From assembly GCA_016202795.1 (NCBI GenBank), contig JACQNY010000063.1:1-7811 (forward strand): a stretch of 7,811 bases of DNA. Reading direction: 5' to 3'. Each line of letters begins with the position of its first letter. Positions within the stretch are counted from its first letter, which is position 1. The position numbers were made by a program, and so were the translations under genes. Of the stretch, positions 1-4,941 are shown one piece after another. This DNA comes from Candidatus Aenigmatarchaeota archaeon (GTDB lineage: Archaea > Aenigmatarchaeota > Aenigmatarchaeia > JACPZZ01). A model generated the notes under the pieces. It ran no database searches and was not told the origin of the DNA. It was given only the letters and a program-made list of their open reading frames with translations.

Positions 1-2185
1 ATTTCGCAGTCCCGCCGTTCCTGAAACTGGAACCGTCGTTAACGGTTGCATACACAGAGTAGTTTCCGCCCGCTATGGTTGACGGTATGGAAATGTTAAG
101 TATGTAACTGTTAGTTATCGCGTTCAAGACGCTGACCACGCCGGCGCTTGTGAAGTTTTGCGTGGTGTTCGAGCCTTCGTAAGGAAATTCGTTCTGCAAC
201 CAAACCGTAAAGTTTGTCCCGTTAAGCCCGCCGGCAAAAGTGCCGTTCTGGTATGTTACATTAACTGTAACATTGACGAACACGGGATCAGAGCTTGCGA
301 GTTTTGTGTAATTCTCGGTTTTATTTATCGGGTTTATCCAGATGCCTTTGTCAGTTTGGTTGGCAACATTGCTCACAATTACGTTGAGTTTGTTCGTGAG
401 GTTTAGCGTAATGTTAATTAGGAATTCCGAATACGGATGCGCGTTGCTCGCGTTCAATTTTATCCAACCGTAATAAACTGATTCGCCCGCGGAAACTGTT
501 TGCGTTGTTATGTTCAGTCTTATTCTCAGAAGCGTGGAATTTTTTGCCGTGACCGGGTTTTCGAAAGAATAATTGTAGCTCACGGTGTTCGCACTCGAGT
601 CGTTCAGCCACGTCGTGTTTGTATGATTCAGTGCCAGCGAATAGCTTCCGGTGTTGTTTATCGTCAGCAGATAATCCAGAGTCTTGTTCGATCCGACATT
701 GTCTGTTACAAAAACCAGTATTTTCGAAAGTGTGTTGTTTACAATTAACATAGGCTCTGTGGCGTTGATTCCGAAAGGCACAATCATGTACTGGCCAGTG
801 TCTGCGCGGAACGTTATCGTGCCGTTATAGACTCCGTCCGCAGAAAGCGAAGGCACGCTTACGTTGAAATCTATTGAAGCGTTAGTCTGCGTGGCGTTAA
901 ACACGTATTGTTTTGTATAATTCCCGAAGGAGCTTGATAACCAGCTGTTATCGATGTTTATTTTTATTGTCAGGTTGTAATAGATTGTCGGATCTCCGGT
1001 AATTGAAACGTACCAGCTTTTGTTGAACTCGTTGATATTGGCGGCGGAACGCGAGAATATTTTGTTAAATCCGAGGCCCGTAACATTAAACATGTCCGCG
1101 CGCTTGCTCTGGTTTGCCACGGAAATTCTCGAAGAGTTGTATATTGTAAGGTTGAAATCGGCTGAAATGTTGTTCCATTCCAACAACGCATCTATGGAAA
1201 CATAATTTCCGGGTATTATTATGGTTATGTTCGTCGAATTTTGCAGGTTGATGTAATTCTCAAACTTCGCAATTGTTTCCGTTTCCGTCACGGTTGTAAA
1301 GTTGATTTTGTTTGTGTTGTTAATTGTGAAAGTGATCCTCGTAGCTGCCGCGGCGTCCGGAGTCGCGTTAATTGCGAAATGGATGAATCTTAAACTCATA
1401 TTAAGCGAGGAAAACTCTACTATGCCGTTGTAAGGTATATGCTGCAACACATTTGTAATGTTGTAGAAAATTCTCAGCTCGTAAATGGCGTTGTAATAAG
1501 GAACCTGGTAAAATAGCGTTCTGTTGCTGGAAGAGTTTGTGTTGTTAACCGCAACGAGGTTGCTGGCGTTGTCGAATAACAGCAAATCGAGCCGGCTGTC
1601 GTTTACGTTGACGTAAAAGCCGCTGGTGTTTGTAACATTGATGTAAAAAACGTCAACGCTGTTTAGCGTGCTTATGTTGCCGAAGAAACTTCTAGAGCGT
1701 GAATAGGTGTCGTTTACAATGATCGGGACATCCAGCCTCACGGTAAGGTTGTTTATCCTGGCGTCCGCGTTTGTCGAATTCACTATGGTTATGTTTCCTG
1801 TATACCGTCCAGGGTTTAGCAGCGATATGTTAAACCTGATCGTCAGGTTTGCAACAGAAAACCTGCTGATATTCAACTGGTTTAAATTTGCGGTGTTGTT
1901 CACAATGATTTCCGCAAACTCGCCCGCCGAAGTCCTTATCGTCGTAGTGTTTGTGATATTAAGGATCACCCAGGTGGCGGTATTGCTCACATTGTTTCCT
2001 ATGGTAATGTTGAAAGCGTACGGGTCAACCCAGTCCGACTGCGTCCAGTTCGCATAAAAGGCGGCTTGTGTCGTGTTAAATTCGAGCACAGAGGAGCTCC
2101 AAACATAACCGCCTGCGTAAAGGATAACGCCGGAAACTGACAAAACAACAGCTAGGCAAGACAACAGCCTTTTCATCAAAGTCAT
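1..2185 (-). CDS. Large secreted, sequon-rich surface protein (N-terminal part; gene runs off the left edge)
   Basis: Reading the minus strand from ATG 2185 gives 728 codons without a stop up to the window edge, so the C-terminus is missing. Residues 1-4 are MTLM, followed by KR and a hydrophobic stretch to about residue 25, which looks like a signal peptide or N-terminal anchor. A second in-frame ATG lies at 2176. The rest is rich in Asn, Thr, Ser, Ile and Val, contains no cysteine after Cys10, and by hand count has about 66 N-X-S/T sequons. Several segments look like Ig-like beta-sandwich modules: an aliphatic strand pattern with a P/A-G-x-Y-x-G-x-I turn recurs near residues 125-133, 449-457 and 566-575, and residues 611-728 resemble another beta domain. 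The likely role is an S-layer or other heavily N-glycosylated cell-surface protein. The exact family is not recognised. A TATA-like box 26-35 bases before ATG 2185 and the lack of a Shine-Dalgarno site suggest a near-leaderless mRNA. Confidence 0.85.
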   Translation of the reverse strand, partial: MTLMKRLLSCLAVVLSVSGVILYAGGYVWSSSVLEFNTTQAAFYANWTQSDWVDPYAFNITIGNNVSNTATWVILNITNTTTIRTSAGEFAEIIVNNTANLNQLNISRFSVANLTIRFNISLLNPGRYTGNITIVNSTNADARINNLTVRLDVPIIVNDTYSRSRSFFGNISTLNSVDVFYINVTNTSGFYVNVNDSRLDLLLFDNASNLVAVNNTNSSSNRTLFYQVPYYNAIYELRIFYNITNVLQHIPYNGIVEFSSLNMSLRFIHFAINATPDAAAATRITFTINNTNKINFTTVTETETIAKFENYINLQNSTNITIIIPGNYVSIDALLEWNNISADFNLTIYNSSRISVANQSKRADMFNVTGLGFNKIFSRSAANINEFNKSWYVSITGDPTIYYNLTIKINIDNSWLSSSFGNYTKQYVFNATQTNASIDFNVSVPSLSADGVYNGTITFRADTGQYMIVPFGINATEPMLIVNNTLSKILVFVTDNVGSNKTLDYLLTINNTGSYSLALNHTNTTWLNDSSANTVSYNYSFENPVTAKNSTLLRIRLNITTQTVSAGESVYYGWIKLNASNAHPYSEFLINITLNLTNKLNVIVSNVANQTDKGIWINPINKTENYTKLASSDPVFVNVTVNVTYQNGTFAGGLNGTNFTVWLQNEFPYEGSNTTQNFTSAGVVSVLNAITNSYILNISIPSTIAGGNYSVYATVNDGSSFRNGGTAK

Positions 2186-2210
2186 CGAATTAAGATTTGC
2201 CGTTTTTGCG

Positions 2211-2220
2211 ATATATAATA
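2211..2220 (-). promoter_or_regulatory. TATA-like box for the surface protein gene
   Basis: On the minus strand this reads TATTATATAT. Its centre is about 30 bases before ATG 2185, which predicts a start of transcription within a few bases of the start codon. No purine-rich BRE is obvious upstream, and no Shine-Dalgarno sequence precedes the ATG. The spacing fits a leaderless or very short-leader archaeal mRNA. Confidence 0.6.
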
Positions 2221-2233
2221 TTGTAGCCGTCGT

Positions 2234-2270
2234 AAAATGACGCATAAGCTGTCGGTATGCTTATGCGTCA
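2234..2270 (-). terminator. Perfect 12-bp hairpin followed by TTTT, downstream of tRNA-Arg
   Basis: Bases 2238-2249 and 2259-2270 are exact reverse complements (TGACGCATAAGC and its complement) around a 9-base loop. On the minus strand the stem is followed directly by TTTT at 2237-2234. It starts 9 bases beyond the tRNA 3' end and ends before the TATA-like box of the next gene. This is the position expected for a terminator separating the tRNA transcript from the surface protein gene. Archaeal termination needs mainly a T-tract, so the hairpin may instead act in 3'-end processing or as a protein site. Confidence 0.5.
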
Positions 2271-2279
2271 GTTTGTGAA

Positions 2280-2403
2280 CGGATCCGGCGGGATTTGAAC
2301 CCGCGACCTTCAACTATCTCCCCGCAGGGAAACTACGTTTCCCTACTGGACTACCCTTCCTTGATAGGAGGCTGCTGCTCTGTCCAGGCTGAGCTACGGA
2401 CCC
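2280..2403 (-). tRNA. tRNA-Arg (anticodon CCU) with a 49-nt intron
   Basis: The minus strand folds as a tRNA. The acceptor GGGTCCG pairs with CGGATCC (one G-U) and has discriminator G73. The D-arm is GCTC/GAGC with a 10-base loop containing GG. The T-arm is GCGGG/CCCGC with loop TTCAAAT, and the variable loop is AGGTC. Removing 2316-2364 gives a 75-nt tRNA with anticodon loop CTCCTAA, hence anticodon CCT (2366-2368), reading AGG as arginine. The G73 discriminator and overall sequence fit archaeal tRNA-Arg. CCA is not encoded. The anticodon stem GCAGC/GTTGA has four pairs and a G27-A43 mismatch. The gene begins 14 bases after the stop of the upstream membrane protein gene and has no good TATA box of its own, so co-transcription is likely. 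Confidence 0.93.
2316..2364 (-). other. Intron of tRNA-Arg(CCU), inserted after position 37
   Basis: The 5' exon bases 32-35 (CTCC) can pair with GGAG at 2321-2318 near the intron 3' end. This leaves 3-base bulges TAT and ATA, each cut after its second base, as in an archaeal bulge-helix-bulge site. Cutting there restores the loop CTCCTAA. The intron also holds a hairpin of eight Watson-Crick pairs, AGGGAAAC/GTTTCCCT around a 3-base loop (2326-2344), extendable by a G-U and a G-C pair. No good outer helix next to the 5' bulge is visible, so the motif appears relaxed. Confidence 0.8.
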
Positions 2404-2408
2404 TTGAA

Positions 2409-2422
2409 GCTAGTTAACTAGC
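2409..2422. repeat. 14-bp perfect palindrome GCTAGTTAACTAGC
   Basis: The sequence equals its own reverse complement. It covers the TAG stop codon (2418-2420) of the coiled-coil protein gene and ends 6 bases before the tRNA 5' end. It could be a hairpin, a protein-binding site, or chance. There is no spacer, so as RNA it would form only a short stem. Confidence 0.5.
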
Positions 2423-2942
2423 AGGAAAACTCCTTTGTTTCCAGGATTTCGTCCGGCTGGCTCGTGCAGAAAGTCCTGTTATCCCTGATATAATAGTATT
2501 TCAGGGTATCGTCTTCCAAAACATACCTTCGAAGGCAGCAGATGTTTGCGGCTAAGCTGTTGGACAAACCTCTTAAGGCTTGGATATCTCTTTGAAGAAC
2601 CGTTATGCTGTTGATGTATATAGTCATGTTCCTTTCCTGCACAGAGCTTTCCGTAACGAGCCTCGAGTTTTCAATCTTTTTAACTTCCAACTCCGAGCGG
2701 CACGCGTTAAACCTTTCCGAGGTATAATTCAAAGTGCTTGTGCATTCTTTGGTCTCATTTTGGAGGTTTTCGATTATCATTTTTGTATGTGTTGAATTTG
2801 AAGCGGACTCTTGCAATTTTATGAGCGACGTAGTGAAACCCGTAACGCCGTTGCCGACAACCACAACAAGAACTACCAGAAAAAGTATAATGATAACTCT
2901 CGAAACCGGGACGAATTGTTTTTTGCGCAAGTTTTCAAACAT
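2418..2942 (-). CDS. Membrane-anchored extracytoplasmic coiled-coil protein, unknown function
   Basis: This is a complete 174-residue gene ending in TAG. I do not recognise a family. The N-terminus carries basic residues (R6, K7, K8, R15), then one strongly hydrophobic segment at about residues 16-36, typical of a signal anchor with the rest outside the cell. Residues about 53-125 are charged and polar with heptad-like spacing, suggesting a coiled coil. Cysteines lie at 67, 81, 135, 136, 159 and 174; the CC pair at 135-136 and the C-terminal cysteine are notable. Five sequons (N49, N62, N72, N105, N155) support an outside location and possible N-glycosylation, as for the surface protein beyond the tRNA. 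A TATA-like box centred 25 bases before the ATG, and no Shine-Dalgarno site, suggest leaderless transcription. The next gene downstream is tRNA-Arg, 14 bases away. Confidence 0.75.
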   Translation of the reverse strand: MFENLRKKQFVPVSRVIIILFLVVLVVVVGNGVTGFTTSLIKLQESASNSTHTKMIIENLQNETKECTSTLNYTSERFNACRSELEVKKIENSRLVTESSVQERNMTIYINSITVLQRDIQALRGLSNSLAANICCLRRYVLEDDTLKYYYIRDNRTFCTSQPDEILETKEFSC

Positions 2943-2962
2943 ACTATTATTTCTGCGGAAAG

Positions 2963-2971
2963 TTTAATAAA
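2963..2971 (-). promoter_or_regulatory. TATA-like box for the coiled-coil membrane protein gene
   Basis: On the minus strand this reads TTTATTAAA. Its centre is 25 bases before the A of ATG 2942, so transcription would start at or next to the start codon. It lies within the 36-base gap after the TAA (2979-2981) of the PIN-ATPase-KH gene, which suggests this gene and the following tRNA can be expressed separately from the ATPase gene. The box is a moderate match, and no clear BRE precedes it. Confidence 0.45.
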
Positions 2972-2978
2972 CGGAGAG

Positions 2979-3845
2979 TTAGGCATAGCATTTGATTTTT
3001 TTATGGCTCACAGCGGCGCGCATTAAAGAGGATCCTATATCAGAGTCTTTTGAAACTTTTACAACGTCTTTTGAGCCTACTGTGGCGGAAAATAAAAACT
3101 CGTCGTCAATGTAAACTGATACAGATTTTCCGGATATCTTTGTGTCAAAACCTATGTTTATGTAAGCTCCTGACTCGGAAAGCGTGTGCGACACGAGCTT
3201 TCCAAGGCTCTTTACCAAAGGTTCTATATCTATGGATATTCCGAGCCTTTTTTCCAGCTCCATTACCGTTTTCCCTTCTTTTCCTATCATGTGGGGTATC
3301 ATTTCATTATCGACGCGCACAATTACCTTATTATCGCTCACAACCTCAGCCTCTGCGCCAGGATCAAATTTTCTTATCTCCTGCAATATTCTTTCCTTGG
3401 CCAGTTTTCGGACAGGCTGCTCTTTGTTAGTATCGCTAACAGGCAGAACGACGTTCTCCTCGCCGTACGTGTATATTTCATACTCGCACGCGCCGGTCTC
3501 GAAATCGCGCACTTCTATCAGCGGCCGCGACAAATCCGCTTCTGTCATGCCCGTCGGAACCCGCACAAGCATCTCCAGTTCGTAAACTTTCTGCACACTT
3601 CCGCCTTTAAGGAATATTATGGTGTCGAGAACGCTCGTTATCATGCCCATTTCAATTCTTCCGATAAACCTTTGAATCGAATCTATGGCGTCGGAAGAGT
3701 GGACAACGCCGACCATGCCGACACCGGCCATCCGCATGTCTGCAAATAGCTCGAAGTCCTTGGTTTTTCGCACTTCATCGTAAACGGTGTAATCCGGCCG
3801 CACCAAAAGCAGTATATCCGCGGTTTTTTCCATGCTGCCGTCCAA
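2979..3845 (-). CDS. PIN-ATPase-KH protein (PINA/COG1855-like), C-terminal part after an in-frame TAG
   Basis: This is the second half of the gene that begins at 4778, in the same frame. The listed start is a TTG (3845); an ATG follows at 3833. Family-like sequence continues upstream without a stop for 25 more codons, to the TAG at 3921-3923, so 3845 is probably not a natural start. In full-gene numbering (codon 312 onward) the order is as follows. First is the ATPase core: DILLLVRPDYTVYDEVR at about 321-337 and the ADMRMAGVGMVGVVHSS block near 346-362, typical of PilT/VirB11-like ATPases. A KH domain follows at about 483-521 with the IGKEG loop at 498-502, then a beta-rich C-terminal tail to residue 599, ending in TAA. 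This half alone has no P-loop and could not be a working ATPase. The family member studied in Sulfolobus is a hexameric Holliday-junction branch-migration motor. KH suggests nucleic acid binding. Confidence 0.8.
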   Translation of the reverse strand: MDGSMEKTADILLLVRPDYTVYDEVRKTKDFELFADMRMAGVGMVGVVHSSDAIDSIQRFIGRIEMGMITSVLDTIIFLKGGSVQKVYELEMLVRVPTGMTEADLSRPLIEVRDFETGACEYEIYTYGEENVVLPVSDTNKEQPVRKLAKERILQEIRKFDPGAEAEVVSDNKVIVRVDNEMIPHMIGKEGKTVMELEKRLGISIDIEPLVKSLGKLVSHTLSESGAYINIGFDTKISGKSVSVYIDDEFLFSATVGSKDVVKVSKDSDIGSSLMRAAVSHKKIKCYA

Positions 3846-3920
3846 CAGGCCGTATTGCGTTATCTCCGGCGGAACCTGCAGGTCTCTCTGGTTTTCTATG
3901 GTTTTGACGATTTTTCCAAA

Positions 3921-3923
3921 CTA
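3921..3923 (-). other. In-frame TAG (codon 286) interrupting the PIN-ATPase-KH gene 4778-2979
   Basis: On the minus strand the codons run GAG TTC TAC ATG TAG TTT GGA AAA ATC GTC AAA. Both sides stay in one frame and keep family-like sequence (AEFYM before, FGKIVKT after), so one base substitution, not an indel, explains the break. With the TAG read as an amino acid the gene is 599 codons, about the usual family length. The position is not a known catalytic residue. Options are a recent nonsense mutation, a sequencing or assembly error, a suppressor tRNA, or sense decoding of TAG (for example pyrrolysine). No pyl genes lie in this window. The neighbouring 174-residue gene ends in TAG just before a tRNA, which argues against wholesale reassignment of TAG. 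Confidence 0.9.
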
Positions 3924-4778
3924 CATGTAGAACTCCGCAAACGAAGCTTCAAATGTTGATTTTCCCGAGCCTGGCGGCCCGCAGATTATAACGCCTTCCG
4001 CCTTTTGTTTTAACCGCTCCATAAGCTTGTCTGAAAGCTTGTAATCGGAAAGAACAAGCTTTGTCATAGGGCGGACTGCTGTCAATTCTAGCCCGTCGCT
4101 GAAAGGCTTGCGCGCGATAGCGATGCGGTATTTGTCAAACTGTATGACCATGGCGCCAGCCGAGCCCATCTCAATAAACGCGTTTTTTTCGTGCCTCACC
4201 CTGTCAAGTATCTCTTTTATTATAGACTCGATTTCTTCTTCAGATACCGGAGCATCCCGGATTTTTACAAGTTTCACATCCCCGGGCTTCCCTTTCTTGG
4301 CCATCGGCAACACATCGGCCTTAAGATGCACGGAAGAAGTTTGGTCGTCGAAAAAATCTTCAAGTTTAATAGGAGCTGTCGCCCTGACGTTTTGCATGTA
4401 CATTACAGAAACGCCTTCCGCCTCTGCGACAAGCGCTTGCACGTAATCCGCTGTTATCAGCGTGGCGCTGTTTTCCTTGGCAACATCGCGTATCATTGCG
4501 TCTAACCGTCCTTTTTTAGCCATCATTATTTCTTCCATTGTCGGCCTGCGCCCGGTATAAACGAGTTTTATTTTCTTCCCGCTTTCTCCGAGAGCGCGCA
4601 CTCTTTTTAACTCCTCGAGCCCCTGGAATCCGATATCGCGCCCGCGGGAGGCCTGCGCCTGCAGCTCGTCTATTACAGTAACGGGTATTATTATCTCTCC
4701 CTCAACCTTGTCCGTTTCAACAAGGTTCGTTAACTTCCCGTTGATCAGAACCGATGTGTCCGGCACCCATTTTTTCAT
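3921..4778 (-). CDS. PIN-ATPase-KH protein (PINA/COG1855-like), N-terminal part up to an in-frame TAG
   Basis: This part has 285 codons, from ATG 4778. Residues 1 to about 130 form a PIN (PilT N-terminus) domain with the expected acidic residues D7 (PDTS), E38 (IDELQ), D93 (RLDAMIRD) and D111 (ITADY). PIN domains are metal-dependent RNases, although the nuclease role is not established for PINA-type ATPases. A linker and a small beta domain (about 195-240) follow. The ATPase then begins, with Walker A GPPGSGKST at 267-275 (K273). The reading frame stops at TAG right after AEFYM, before the rest of the ATPase. In full form the protein would be a cytoplasmic hexameric motor acting on branched DNA, by analogy with Sulfolobus PINA. 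A TATA-like box about 33 bases upstream predicts a leader of only a few bases. The gene is divergent from ileS. The lesion is discussed at the TAG entry; without readthrough this half ends with an incomplete ATP site. Confidence 0.85.
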   Translation of the reverse strand: MKKWVPDTSVLINGKLTNLVETDKVEGEIIIPVTVIDELQAQASRGRDIGFQGLEELKRVRALGESGKKIKLVYTGRRPTMEEIMMAKKGRLDAMIRDVAKENSATLITADYVQALVAEAEGVSVMYMQNVRATAPIKLEDFFDDQTSSVHLKADVLPMAKKGKPGDVKLVKIRDAPVSEEEIESIIKEILDRVRHEKNAFIEMGSAGAMVIQFDKYRIAIARKPFSDGLELTAVRPMTKLVLSDYKLSDKLMERLKQKAEGVIICGPPGSGKSTFEASFAEFYM

Positions 4779-4806
4779 AACATCAGAGAAGTCATGTCTT
4801 TCGCGA

Positions 4807-4815
4807 TATTTATAA
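4807..4815 (-). promoter_or_regulatory. TATA-like box for the PIN-ATPase-KH gene
   Basis: On the minus strand this reads TTATAAATA, preceded by GCAAA, which could serve as a weak BRE. The centre is about 33 bases before ATG 4778, which predicts a leader of roughly 5-10 bases. No Shine-Dalgarno sequence lies directly before the ATG. It is the best-looking TATA box in the window. Confidence 0.6.
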
Positions 4816-4893
4816 TTTGCAACCGAATTAATCTAGGTGTGGATGAGTTCTATTATCTGTTAAACGCGGCTTCTCCGTTTGTTCATACAGGCA

Positions 4894-4903
4894 ATTTTTA
4901 AAC
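4894..4903 (+). promoter_or_regulatory. TATA-like box for ileS
   Basis: The plus strand reads ATTTTTAAAC. Transcription starting about 26 bases further on, near 4925, would give a leader of about 17 bases to ATG 4942, or about 5 bases to the alternative GTG 4930. The rest of the 163-base divergent interval (4779-4941) shows no gene. It contains only this box, the opposing TATA box, and a weak 5-bp inverted repeat (4862-4866 with 4876-4880). Confidence 0.5.
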
Positions 4904-4931
4904 TTTGGCGGTCTATCTTTCGTTAGCTTGT

Positions 4932-4935
4932 GGTG
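4932..4935 (+). promoter_or_regulatory. Short Shine-Dalgarno-like GGTG before ileS
   Basis: GGTG lies 6 bases before ATG 4942 and fits the archaeal anti-Shine-Dalgarno sequence. It favours this ATG over the in-frame GTG codons at 4930 and 4933. It is only four bases long, so the support is modest. Confidence 0.4.
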
Positions 4936-4941
4936 CTGGAA

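Noticed and set aside
1707..2057. A plus-strand 116-codon hydrophobic reading frame
   Set aside because: It lies fully antisense inside the surface protein gene, and its hydrophobic look is the mirror of Asn/Thr-rich codons.
2154..2185. Lipoprotein signal at Cys10 of the surface protein
   Set aside because: The cysteine lies in the middle of the hydrophobic stretch, too close to the N-terminus, and without a proper lipobox.
2280..2420. TAG generally reassigned to an amino acid in this genome
   Set aside because: Reading through the TAG of the 174-residue gene would carry translation across the whole tRNA with two further TAGs. That TAG therefore behaves as a normal stop, although selective readthrough of the ATPase TAG is still possible.
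3845..3923. A frameshift as the cause of the break in the PIN-ATPase-KH gene
   Set aside because: Both halves are in the same frame and family-like sequence runs straight through the TAG, so a substitution explains it and an indel does not.
4779..4929. A possible C/D box guide RNA in the divergent interval
   Set aside because: Fragments resembling a C box are present, but no correctly placed D and D' boxes were found.
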